From Candidatus Gastranaerophilales bacterium (lineage in GTDB: Bacteria > Cyanobacteriota > Vampirovibrionia > Gastranaerophilales > Gastranaerophilaceae): a stretch of DNA of 9,519 nt. Shown here one piece after another: positions 1-7,218 of the stretch. Made by a program: the position numbers and the translations under genes. The stretch is from assembly GCA_021201175.1 (NCBI GenBank), contig JAJQFK010000059.1, positions 1 to 9,519 of the forward strand, given 5' to 3'. Every line of letters starts with the position of its first letter. Position 1 is the first letter of the stretch. The notes under the pieces were generated by a model that was not told the DNA's origin, did not search any database, and saw only the letters and a program-made list of their open reading frames with translations.

Positions 1-264
1 TTTTAATATTGCAGTATTATAATCTCCTACTTTCTGTGCGCTCTTTGCTTGTTTATACAATGCCATAGCATAAAGCGGACTTATTTTGGATATCTTATTA
101 AAGTTATAGTATGCATTCTCGTAGTCGCCTTTATCATACAATTCAACACCCTGCTTATAATATCTTGGCGAATCTTGCGTAATTTTGTCATTATAAATAA
201 GTACTGCCACTATACAGGGTACAATTACTACTAAAAAACCTAATAAATATTTTAAATACTTCAT
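1..264 (-). CDS. Membrane-anchored TPR-like protein, N-terminal part (runs off left edge)
   Basis: The visible 88 codons begin at an ATG and stay open to the window edge, so the C-terminal part is missing. Residues about 5-24 form one hydrophobic segment after the basic start MKYLKYLL, which suggests an uncleaved signal anchor with the rest outside the cytoplasm. The cysteine in VPC is preceded by proline, so this is not a good lipobox. From residue about 34 the sequence has TPR character: YYKQGVELYDKGDYENAYYNF, then a second helical pair containing ALYKQAKSAQKVGDYNTAIL. The gene starts 33 nt after the GGDEF gene stop on the same strand and is probably last in the gyrB-led cluster. Proteins with this layout sometimes carry a C-terminal lytic transglycosylase domain, but nothing visible shows that here. 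The start is supported by the anchor; the ribosome binding site is weak. Confidence 0.75.
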   Translation of the reverse strand, partial: MKYLKYLLGFLVVIVPCIVAVLIYNDKITQDSPRYYKQGVELYDKGDYENAYYNFNKISKISPLYAMALYKQAKSAQKVGDYNTAILK

Positions 265-297
265 AACTATTCTTTAACAACTATTCCTAATTAAATA

Positions 298-1737
298 TTA
301 TACAACAATCACTCTGTTTCTGCCGGTTTCTTTTGCTTCATATAAAGCCTTATCCGCCTTTAAAATAAATTCCTCGGCACTCATTGTTTTATCGTAAGCG
401 CATACTCCTATACTTATTGTAATATTTATATACGGGGTTCCCTTAACCTTTGCGGGTCTTATATCCATTTTAGATTCTTCCATGACTTTTCTAAGTCTTT
501 GACCTACGGTTGAAGCTTCCCGGAGTTTTGTCCGCGGTAAAATTATAAAAAATTCCTCTCCGCCATATCTGCATGCAATATCATATTCACGTATTTCATT
601 TTTTATTATTTCGGAAACTTCTTTCAATACGCAATCTCCCGCTGCATGCCCGTAAGTATCATTTACTTTTTTGAAATAATCTACGTCAAGCATTATACAG
701 CACAGCGGAATATCATGTCTTTTGCTGTTTGATACCTCTTGTTTTAACCTCATTTCAAACTGTCTGCGATTATTCAATCCCGTTAATGCATCAAGAGTCG
801 CATATTTTAACACCTCGGCATAGACATTCGCTCTATGAATTGTTAAACCTGACTGCCTTGTTAGTTGTATTAAATAATCGATATCTTTTTGATTAAGCTT
901 ATCAACATTGCTGCTTGCTGCTATTGCACCGAGTATCCCTTCTTCACCGCTTAGCGGAAACACACCCGTTCTTCCATTTTCAGATATTAAATATTCTGTT
1001 TTTGCGGATATTTTTTCTAATAACTTGTAAACTCTCGTATCTTTACATAAATTCGGCCATACAAGTTCATATTTGTCATCTTTTTTTATAAATATATATA
1101 TTAAATGTGATGACATAAACCTATCTATCATTTCTCCTATTATTGGAATTATATATGAAAGTTCATACTGGCTTTCTATTATTTTGGCTATATCTTTCAT
1201 CGCCTTATAAAAATTTAGACTTACTTCCATTTGTTCGTTCAAAATATAATTAATAAATGCTCCGGATATAAGTTTTGCTGCAACATTTAGTATTAGAAAG
1301 AATGATTTATCAAAATTAATATTATTTGTTTCTGCTTTTAAGAATCCTATAACCTCACCGTTTAATGCAAGAGGAAATATAATATTATTTGTTTCGGAGG
1401 TTAATTCTTCAATTCGATATAACTCTTTTTCTTCAAAATCATTATCAAATTCTGTTTCATTAAAATAAAACTTCACCCCTTGAGAAAGAGTAAGATTACT
1501 ATATGTACTGTTTATTCCGGCGGTTTGAGTTTCATCATTTAAATAATCCCAATCAGTAATAAAATCTTTAATAATTACATTATTATTATCAAATAAGATA
1601 AATTCCGCTTTTTCTATTTTTAAATATGTTTTAAACAATTTACTTATTTGAGAAATTGTTCTTGCCGGTGAAATTTTTTTAGTTAAAATCCCCGATAATT
1701 TATTTAAAAAATCCATATTTTTGTATTGTTGAGTCAT
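298..1737 (-). CDS. GAF-GAF-GGDEF diguanylate cyclase, cytoplasmic
   Basis: The 479-residue product should condense two GTP into the second messenger cyclic di-GMP. The C-terminal GGDEF domain (about 310-479) is complete. It has the entry motif DALTGLNNRR, the metal/substrate segment DVDYFKKVNDTYGH, and the active-site signature GGEEF at 392-396. An RxxD motif (R383-D386) lies five residues before the signature, as expected for the inhibitory I-site, so product feedback is likely. The first 300 residues look like two diverged GAF sensor domains (about 20-165 and 170-305), assigned from their alternating pattern rather than from ligand residues. There is no membrane segment or signal peptide. 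Its ATG overlaps the stop of the preceding TPR gene in an ATGA, with only a weak GAAGA in front, so translational coupling is expected. No EAL or HD-GYP phosphodiesterase domain is fused. The cyclase call is secure; the sensed signal is unknown. Confidence 0.93.
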   Translation of the reverse strand: MTQQYKNMDFLNKLSGILTKKISPARTISQISKLFKTYLKIEKAEFILFDNNNVIIKDFITDWDYLNDETQTAGINSTYSNLTLSQGVKFYFNETEFDNDFEEKELYRIEELTSETNNIIFPLALNGEVIGFLKAETNNINFDKSFFLILNVAAKLISGAFINYILNEQMEVSLNFYKAMKDIAKIIESQYELSYIIPIIGEMIDRFMSSHLIYIFIKKDDKYELVWPNLCKDTRVYKLLEKISAKTEYLISENGRTGVFPLSGEEGILGAIAASSNVDKLNQKDIDYLIQLTRQSGLTIHRANVYAEVLKYATLDALTGLNNRRQFEMRLKQEVSNSKRHDIPLCCIMLDVDYFKKVNDTYGHAAGDCVLKEVSEIIKNEIREYDIACRYGGEEFFIILPRTKLREASTVGQRLRKVMEESKMDIRPAKVKGTPYINITISIGVCAYDKTMSAEEFILKADKALYEAKETGRNRVIVV

Positions 1738-2798
1738 TCTTCAATTTCTTTAAATTCTTTTTGTATTGTACACTTTAATTGTTCTGTCATATTAAAATCT
1801 TTTTGATTATCAGCAGTAATTTTCCCTTTTTTATAGACTATATCATCAGAAGAAACAGATGTTAAATCAACTCTGTCTTTTAAGTAATCATAACCGCCTT
1901 CATTTAATATTCTGCGCTTAATTTCGCCTATGATACCATATACATATTTAGTTTTTTCATCTTTCCCATAATAATCAATAAGCATGGTTGTTTTTTCAAA
2001 TTCTGCCAGAGCCTCTTTATTCATGTGCATTGACCTTAATAGCAGTGCGAAGTTATAATGTGCTTCAAAACTATCCGGTTTTATATTAATAGCTTTACAA
2101 TATTCGCTTCCCGCGGAAGAATAATCACCCAGCAAATGGCTGACGAGTGCGAGATTATAAGTATTATCAAAATCATTTTTTAAATATTTTTTAGCCTGAA
2201 TATACGATTCTCTGGCCTTTTTTAGATAACGAAAAGACAAGAGTCTGTTATCTGCCATATAAACAGCTTTACCTCTATATGCTAATCCCATATTATAATA
2301 TGCAAGACCTTTATTTACATTTATAGATTTTTTATTATCGTATACAAAGGGAATTTTAATAAACTTTGGATTTGAATTTACTACTTTTCCGTATTCTTGT
2401 ATAGCACGGTCATAATTAGCCATTTTTTCCGAGAGTATTATTCCTAAATCCATGCGGCAAGCCATATAATTAGGGTTATACTTTAGCGCATTTTCATAAG
2501 CATTAACAGCTTCATAATAATTTTCAAAACTGACATAAATATTACCAAGATTACAACTCGCGCCGGAATGCCCCGGATAATGCCTTAAAGCTATCTTGTA
2601 CATATCTATAGCTTGTTGATACTTAGTTTTTTTGTATGCTTTATCCCCTTTATTTACATAATAGAATCCAATGCATTTATGATACTGTCTTACATAAAAA
2701 TCATAATAAAAATACAAAGAAGCCATAAATGCTACAATACAAACCGATAAAATAAATTTTGTAATTTTTAATTTCAGCAGTTTTATTATTAAATTCAC
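1734..2798 (-). CDS. Membrane-anchored tetratricopeptide-repeat protein
   Basis: This 354-residue protein begins with a basic stretch (KLLKLKITK) and one hydrophobic segment at about 12-32. By the positive-inside rule that places the rest outside the cytoplasm. About six TPR-like helical pairs follow, at roughly 43-76, 77-110, 111-145, 161-205, 209-243 and 244-277. The first three and the last two are the clearest, with GDKAYKKTKYQQAIDMYKIAL as a typical unit. The last 75 residues are charged and have no recognised domain. TPR scaffolds bind partner proteins; the partner cannot be read here. I chose the GTG start at 2798 because a GAGG lies exactly 8 nt upstream; a TTG two codons earlier would leave only 2 nt of spacing. 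The gene follows gyrB by 24 nt and overlaps the GGDEF gene by 4 nt, so it is probably co-transcribed with both. Confidence 0.85.
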   Translation of the reverse strand: MNLIIKLLKLKITKFILSVCIVAFMASLYFYYDFYVRQYHKCIGFYYVNKGDKAYKKTKYQQAIDMYKIALRHYPGHSGASCNLGNIYVSFENYYEAVNAYENALKYNPNYMACRMDLGIILSEKMANYDRAIQEYGKVVNSNPKFIKIPFVYDNKKSINVNKGLAYYNMGLAYRGKAVYMADNRLLSFRYLKKARESYIQAKKYLKNDFDNTYNLALVSHLLGDYSSAGSEYCKAINIKPDSFEAHYNFALLLRSMHMNKEALAEFEKTTMLIDYYGKDEKTKYVYGIIGEIKRRILNEGGYDYLKDRVDLTSVSSDDIVYKKGKITADNQKDFNMTEQLKCTIQKEFKEIEE

Positions 2799-2806
2799 AA
2801 ACAAAA

Positions 2807-2810
2807 CCTC
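2807..2810 (-). promoter_or_regulatory. Ribosome binding site that decides the TPR protein start
   Basis: On the minus strand a GAGG core lies 8 nt before a GTG codon (2798-2796) and only 2 nt before an in-frame TTG (2804-2802). Normal Shine-Dalgarno spacing therefore favours GTG as the initiation codon. No ATG is present near the N-terminal membrane segment. Confidence 0.6.
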
Positions 2811-2822
2811 AAATTAATATCA

Positions 2823-5270
2823 CTATGTATCAATGTTTGCGGCATATACAGCATTCGTTTCAATGAACTCTCTCCTTGGTTCAACATTGTCGCCCATTAA
2901 AACATCAAACAACTGGTCAGCGAGCATTGCATCTTCAATAGTAACTTTTAAAAGAGTTCTGTTTGCAGGATCCATTGTTGTTTCCCAGAGCTGTTGCGGC
3001 ATCATTTCTCCAAGCCCTTTAAACCTCTGGATTCCAACACCTTTTTTACCTCTTTCCTCAATTATTCTCTGAAGTTCGGTAAAGGAAGAAATAACAAGTT
3101 CTTCACTGCCGGTATCGAGATGAAGTGATTTTTCTTCTTCAAATAAGAAATCTCTGATTAACGGGTATGTAGTTTTAATTTTGCCGTATTCCGAGGATTT
3201 TATTAAGTTCGGAGTAATCGCAATAGGATCTATGTCTTGCCCCAAATCAATTTTTAAAGCAAATTTACCGGTTTCGGGATTTTGTTTTAAAGACACTTCA
3301 TAATTTTTTGCTTCGGATATTCCGTAATTTTCTGCATGGTCTTTTACATAATGCTGCAAATATGCGGTTATTTCACTCATTTTTTGCTCGTCATCAAAAT
3401 CTTCAGGCTTTATATCCGCTCTTACAAGCCCCCTGATTACAACAGAAGGAATAGCATTTATTATAGGACTGTTAAATGAATTATAATACCCCGACATATT
3501 TCCTATTAAGGAAACAAGTTCATCATTAGAACAAACTTTATCCTTAGAATTATCGCATAATGACAATCCGGTAGTACCTCTTTCCCTCAAAGTCTTATCA
3601 AGTGCTCTGTCATCATAAAGGTATTCGGAAGTCTTTCCGATTGTCAATTTATATAACGGCGGCTGTGCAATATACACATAACCATTATCAATTAACGGTT
3701 TTGCATATCTAAAAAAGAAAGTTAACAAAAGTGTTCTGATATGTGCTCCGTCGACATCAGCATCAGTCATAAAAATTATTTTGTGGTAACGAAGCTTGTC
3801 TATATTAACATCATCTTCATTCTTACTGATATTTATACCAATAGCCTGTATTAATGACTGAATTTCATTATTACCGTATATTTTATCCAGACGGGCACGT
3901 TCAACATTCAGAATTTTACCTCTTAACGGTAAAATTGCCTGAAACATTCTGTTTCTGCCCTGTTTCGCACTTCCTCCTGCAGAATCACCCTCTACAATGT
4001 ATAATTCACATTTTTCAGGTTCTCTGTTTGAACAATCTGAAAGTTTCCCCGGCAGAGTAGAATTTTCAAGCACCGATTTTCTTCTTGTTAAATCTCTGGC
4101 TTTTCTTGCAGCTTCTCTGGCTCTTTGCGCCTGCAATATTTTTTCTATTATAAGTTTTGCACATTTAGGATTAAACTCAAGCCATTCCTGGAATTTTTCT
4201 CTTACAACATCATTAACTGCACTCAAGGCTTCGGTATTTCCAAGCTTTTCTTTTGTTTGTCCTTCAAATTGAGGTTCAGAAAGTTTAACACTGACAATAG
4301 CGGTTAAGCCTTCTCTTACATCGTCGCCTGTAACGTTTGCATCAGAATCTTTTAATAAATTATTTTTTCTTGCATAATCATTAAGTACACGAGTTATTGC
4401 ATTTCTAAATCCGGTCAAATGAGTTCCGCCCTGATGGGTATTAATATTATTTGCAAAACTTAAAACTGATTCATTATATGCATCAGTATATTGAAGTGCT
4501 ATTTCAACAGCAATTCCGTCAACTGTTTTATCCATATAAACCGGTTTTTCAAACATGACATTTTTATTTTTATTTAAAAATTCCACATAACTCCCGATTC
4601 CGCCTTCATAGTAGAACGTTTCTTCATTTTCTGTTTTTGCATCAATAAAAGTAATTTTAAGACCTTTATTTAAAAATGCCATTTCTCTCAGCCTATTAGA
4701 AATAACATCTCTATCCATAACCGTTGTTTCTTTAAAAATTTCGGGATCAGGCCAAAAAGTAGATTTAGTACCTGTTTTTTCAGTTTCACGAATTTTTTCA
4801 ACAGGACCTGTCGGTTCTCCTCTCATATATTCCTGTCTGTGAATAAAACCGTTTCTGGCTACTTCAACTATCATTTTTTCAGAAAGTGCATTTACAACAG
4901 AAGCCCCAACACCATGCAGACCTCCGGACACTTTATATCCGCCGTCGCCAAATTTCCCGCCGGCATGGAGAACTGTATGTACAATTTCTAAAGCGGACTT
5001 TCCTGTTTCCGGTTTTATATCAACCGGAATGCCCCTTCCGTCATCCTCCACGGTAACGCTTTCATCTTTATTTATTGTAACTTTAATATGTTTGCAATAA
5101 CCGGCAAGAGATTCATCAATAGAGTTATCCACAATTTCATAAACACAATGATGAAGCCCTCTTTGGCTTGTTGACCCTATATACATTCCGGGTCTTAATC
5201 TTACTGCTTCTAACCCTTCTAAAACTCTAATATTACTGGCATCATAAGTATTTGTCTGCTCTGTCGTCAT
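2823..5270 (-). CDS. gyrB: DNA gyrase subunit B
   Basis: GyrB is the ATPase half of the A2B2 gyrase that introduces negative supercoils. At 815 residues it is close to E. coli GyrB (804). The GHKL ATPase domain shows YEIVDNSIDES (E45 catalytic base, N49 Mg ligand), DDGRGIP at 76-82 and GGLHGVG at 116-122. The transducer carries QTKEKLGN (338-345), whose lysine contacts the ATP gamma-phosphate. TOPRIM has EGDSAGG (E427) and DADVD (503-507) for metal binding. PLRGKILNVE (448-457) and QRFKGLGEM (748-756) mark GyrB rather than ParE. Residues about 541-745 hold the long insert typical of many Gram-negative GyrBs and absent from short forms such as that of Bacillus. The ATG start gives the expected N-terminus. 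The gene is read divergently from mtaB and leads the TPR-GGDEF-TPR cluster. No intein, frameshift or lost catalytic residue is seen. Confidence 0.98.
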   Translation of the reverse strand: MTTEQTNTYDASNIRVLEGLEAVRLRPGMYIGSTSQRGLHHCVYEIVDNSIDESLAGYCKHIKVTINKDESVTVEDDGRGIPVDIKPETGKSALEIVHTVLHAGGKFGDGGYKVSGGLHGVGASVVNALSEKMIVEVARNGFIHRQEYMRGEPTGPVEKIRETEKTGTKSTFWPDPEIFKETTVMDRDVISNRLREMAFLNKGLKITFIDAKTENEETFYYEGGIGSYVEFLNKNKNVMFEKPVYMDKTVDGIAVEIALQYTDAYNESVLSFANNINTHQGGTHLTGFRNAITRVLNDYARKNNLLKDSDANVTGDDVREGLTAIVSVKLSEPQFEGQTKEKLGNTEALSAVNDVVREKFQEWLEFNPKCAKLIIEKILQAQRAREAARKARDLTRRKSVLENSTLPGKLSDCSNREPEKCELYIVEGDSAGGSAKQGRNRMFQAILPLRGKILNVERARLDKIYGNNEIQSLIQAIGINISKNEDDVNIDKLRYHKIIFMTDADVDGAHIRTLLLTFFFRYAKPLIDNGYVYIAQPPLYKLTIGKTSEYLYDDRALDKTLRERGTTGLSLCDNSKDKVCSNDELVSLIGNMSGYYNSFNSPIINAIPSVVIRGLVRADIKPEDFDDEQKMSEITAYLQHYVKDHAENYGISEAKNYEVSLKQNPETGKFALKIDLGQDIDPIAITPNLIKSSEYGKIKTTYPLIRDFLFEEEKSLHLDTGSEELVISSFTELQRIIEERGKKGVGIQRFKGLGEMMPQQLWETTMDPANRTLLKVTIEDAMLADQLFDVLMGDNVEPRREFIETNAVYAANIDT

Positions 5271-5300
5271 ATTCTAACCCCAATCTACTGTATTATAATT

Positions 5301-5329
5301 ATATTACTACAAAAAGAAATATCTGCCAA
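5301..5329 (-). promoter_or_regulatory. Putative sigma70-type promoter for gyrB and the genes behind it
   Basis: On the minus strand TTGGCA (5329-5324) is followed after exactly 17 nt by TAATAT (5306-5301). The expected transcription start near 5294 would give a leader of about 24 nt before the gyrB ATG. A perfect TATAAT also occurs at 5297-5292 but has no matching -35 box. A GGGG lies about 8 nt before the ATG and may act as a weak ribosome binding site. Confidence 0.5.
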
Positions 5330-5348
5330 TTTATTTAATCTTTTGTTA

Positions 5349-5354
5349 TATAAT
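5349..5354 (+). promoter_or_regulatory. Putative -10 box for mtaB, possible leaderless transcript
   Basis: A perfect TATAAT ends 7 nt before the mtaB ATG, so transcription would begin at or within a base of the start codon. There is no Shine-Dalgarno sequence in front of the ATG, which fits a leaderless message. A -35 box is not evident at normal spacing; the overlapping TGTTATATA could serve as an extended -10. In an AT-rich region such a box can arise by chance. Confidence 0.4.
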
Positions 5355-5361
5355 AACCTGT

Positions 5362-6678
5362 ATGAAAAATTTTATTATTAAAACATTAGGATGTAAAACA
5401 AATCAGGTAGAATCTGCATTAATCGCAGAATTATTGATTAATGCAGGATTTTGCGAAACTGATATTATATCAAATGCCGATTATTATATTTTAAATTCTT
5501 GTTCTGTAACTCATATTGCAGATAGTAAAAATTTTTCGTATCTAAGACATTCAAAAAGAGAAAATCCTAAAATAATAAATGTTGTGACCGGTTGTATGGC
5601 GCAATTAGAAAAGGAAAATCTGCTAAAATCGGATGAAATTGATGTTGTAATTGGAAACAATGAAAAGAATGATATAGTAAAAATTTTAGAAAATAATGAA
5701 AAATATAATGTTTCTGATATTTTTTCACATGATAAGTTCAGGTATAATAAATTAAATCAGACAAACAGAACAAGAGCGTCCGTAAAAATACAAGACGGCT
5801 GCAATAACAGGTGTACTTATTGTACAATCCCTTTTGCGCGGGGAAAAAATCGCTCTAATCCCGTTGAAAATATTGAAGAACAAATAAATTTATTTGCAAA
5901 AGAAGGATTTTATGAAACAGTATTAACCGGAATACACATAGGTCAATGGGGGCTGGACTTTAATCCGCAGCAAAATTTTCAAAATTTATTGGAAAAAATC
6001 GAAGATACAAATATATACAGATACCGGCTCGGTTCTTTAGATCCTCTGGAATTAAGCGATGGTTTTATAGATTTTTTATCAGTATCAAAGAAATTTTGTC
6101 CTCATTTCCATCTTTCGCTGCAATCAGTATGTAATAATACTTTAAAGAGAATGAACAGATATTATACAGAAGAACATATAAAACATCTTGTTGAATACAT
6201 AAATTCAAAATTTGAAAATGCATTTATCGGCTGTGATATTATTGTCGGATTCCCGGGGGAAACAATACAGGATTTTGATACCACATTAGAAAATCTTACG
6301 GAATTAAAGCTTTCTAAAATCCATACATTTCCTTATTCAAGACGGAAAGGAACAATTGCGGATAAAATGCCGAATCAAATTGATAATTTGGAAAAGAAAC
6401 AACGAGCAGCTATTATTCAAAAGTTATCAGACAAAAAAAATTATGAATTTAAAAAATCAAACATGGGCTGTATAAAAGAAATAATAATTGAAAAGAGCAG
6501 GGATAAAAAAACCGGCTTATTAAAAGGGGTGAGCGAAAATTATATTAACGTATTAATTGACGCTCCTGATAAATACAAAGATACACTTCAAAAAGTTATA
6601 CTTCGCGGCTTTTCTGAAAATAATGATAAACTTATCGGAGAGTTATATTTTCCCGAAAACCAAAATGCTTGCAATTAA
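5362..6678 (+). CDS. mtaB: tRNA t6A37 methylthiotransferase MtaB
   Basis: This radical SAM enzyme adds a methylthio group to N6-threonylcarbamoyladenosine at position 37 of ANN-decoding tRNAs, making ms2t6A, which supports accurate decoding. The 438-residue length suits the family. The N-terminal UPF0004 domain has its three cluster-binding cysteines C11, C47 and C78. The radical SAM motif CNNRCTYC supplies C147, C151 and C154, so both 4Fe-4S sites look intact. GFPGET lies in the radical SAM barrel, and a C-terminal TRAM-like RNA-binding region covers about 368-432. The segment SRRKGTIADKMPNQ matches the MtaB (YqeV) branch better than MiaB or RimO. The ATG gives the standard start (KTLGCKTNQ), though no ribosome binding site precedes it. 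It is divergent from gyrB and appears to be transcribed alone. Confidence 0.92.
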   Translation: MKNFIIKTLGCKTNQVESALIAELLINAGFCETDIISNADYYILNSCSVTHIADSKNFSYLRHSKRENPKIINVVTGCMAQLEKENLLKSDEIDVVIGNNEKNDIVKILENNEKYNVSDIFSHDKFRYNKLNQTNRTRASVKIQDGCNNRCTYCTIPFARGKNRSNPVENIEEQINLFAKEGFYETVLTGIHIGQWGLDFNPQQNFQNLLEKIEDTNIYRYRLGSLDPLELSDGFIDFLSVSKKFCPHFHLSLQSVCNNTLKRMNRYYTEEHIKHLVEYINSKFENAFIGCDIIVGFPGETIQDFDTTLENLTELKLSKIHTFPYSRRKGTIADKMPNQIDNLEKKQRAAIIQKLSDKKNYEFKKSNMGCIKEIIIEKSRDKKTGLLKGVSENYINVLIDAPDKYKDTLQKVILRGFSENNDKLIGELYFPENQNACN

Positions 6679-6722
6679 AGGATTTGAACGCTCATATAAA
6701 GAATATATTAAAAAAACGGGAA

Positions 6723-6754
6723 TTTCGATTTTTTGATTTATAATAAAATCGGAA
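6723..6754 (+). terminator. Weak AT-rich hairpin after mtaB, possible terminator
   Basis: TTTCGATTTT (6723-6732) pairs with AAAATCGGAA (6745-6754) with one G-U pair around a 12-nt loop. A short TTTT follows at 6756-6759, much poorer than a classic U-tract. The loop contains the TATAAT proposed as the -10 of the next gene, so the hairpin could equally be incidental. This is the only structure seen in the gap between mtaB and the HEAT-repeat gene. Confidence 0.25.
6739..6744 (+). promoter_or_regulatory. Putative -10 box for the HEAT-repeat gene
   Basis: A perfect TATAAT lies 42 nt before the HEAT-repeat ATG and would give a leader of about 36 nt. No -35 hexamer is recognisable 16-18 nt upstream, and the region is AT-rich, so this is a moderate call. 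Confidence 0.35.
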
Positions 6755-6786
6755 GTTTTGAGATAATAAAAAAAGAGGCATAACAG

Positions 6787-7083
6787 ATGAACACAGTATT
6801 AACACCTATAGATGAATATTTAAACAAGTTAGAAGCTGCTGATAGCAAAGTTAAAAATGAAATAGAAAATGAACTTGTAAATATAGGTAAAGATGCAGTT
6901 CCTTCACTTGTAGATTCTTTACAAGTTGTAAAAGGAAAAACCAGAGGGATTGTTGCTATGGTTCTTATAAGAATCGGAGAGTCTGCTATTGATTGTTTGA
7001 CAGAAGCGGCTAAAACTAACAGCGATTTTGAATGGATTGCAAATTATTTGATTACGGAAATTAAAGGCGGAGCTGCTGCTTAA
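6787..7083 (+). CDS. Small HEAT-repeat protein
   Basis: The 98-residue product is made almost wholly of HEAT-like helical hairpins. One covers about 21-48 and contains ELVNIGKDAVPSLVDSL. A second covers 52-76 and contains MVLIRIGESAIDCLTEA. A partial third helix lies at 80-92. The paired IGxxAVPxL and IGxxAIDxL turns are the family hallmark. HEAT repeats are binding surfaces, so this is probably an adaptor or an accessory subunit; no catalytic motif, signal peptide or membrane segment is seen. The ATG has a good AGAGG site 8 nt upstream. The gene appears to be a single-gene unit, with a candidate -10 box ahead and a strong terminator 17 nt after the stop. Its partner and role are not evident from the neighbours. 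That it is a real gene is well supported by the motif and signals. Confidence 0.85.
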   Translation: MNTVLTPIDEYLNKLEAADSKVKNEIENELVNIGKDAVPSLVDSLQVVKGKTRGIVAMVLIRIGESAIDCLTEAAKTNSDFEWIANYLITEIKGGAAA

Positions 7084-7099
7084 AAAATAAATTTAAATC

Positions 7100-7136
7100 A
7101 TAAAAGACCGATGTATATTATATATCGGTCTTTTAT
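7100..7136 (+). terminator. Strong Rho-independent terminator after the HEAT-repeat gene
   Basis: ATAAAAGACCGAT (7100-7112) and ATCGGTCTTTTAT (7124-7136) form a perfect 13-bp stem around an 11-nt AT-rich loop. The stem has a GACCG core, and the T-rich descending arm runs into further AT sequence. Because A and T tracts flank both sides it could stop transcription from either strand, but only the plus-strand HEAT gene points at it. It separates that gene from gmk. Confidence 0.85.
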
Positions 7137-7174
7137 TATATAATCTAAAAATATACTAATACTGGAATCTTTAA

Positions 7175-7191
7175 TATAATTCAGGTATAAT
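7175..7191 (+). promoter_or_regulatory. Tandem putative -10 boxes for the gmk-coaBC-nif3 operon
   Basis: Two perfect TATAAT hexamers occur at 7175-7180 and 7186-7191, after the terminator and before gmk. The second would give a start near 7198 and a leader of about 20 nt. No clear -35 box stands at normal distance from either. An AGG 6 nt before the gmk ATG (7210-7212) acts as ribosome binding site. Confidence 0.45.
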
Positions 7192-7218
7192 TTTAAAAAT
7201 TATTGAAACAGGTAAAAT

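Noticed and set aside
49..234. 61-codon plus-strand ORF near the left edge
   Set aside because: It lies antisense to the TPR-like partial gene, which has a clear membrane anchor and repeat pattern; this frame has no recognisable domain.
1319..1397. Short direct repeat (ATTATTTGTTTC, twice, about 60 nt apart)
   Set aside because: It encodes the residues ETNNI twice inside the GAF region of the cyclase gene, with no further repeat structure; probably coincidence.
2796..2804. TTG at 2804 as start of the TPR protein
   Set aside because: The GAGG site is only 2 nt away from TTG but 8 nt from the in-frame GTG at 2798.
2833..4307. Several plus-strand ORFs of 60-91 codons antisense to gyrB
   Set aside because: They mirror the highly conserved gyrB coding frame, overlap one another and show no family motif.
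5271..5361. Replication origin or DnaA-box cluster next to gyrB
   Set aside because: No TTATCCACA-like repeats are present, and dnaA, dnaN, recF and gyrA are not in the window.
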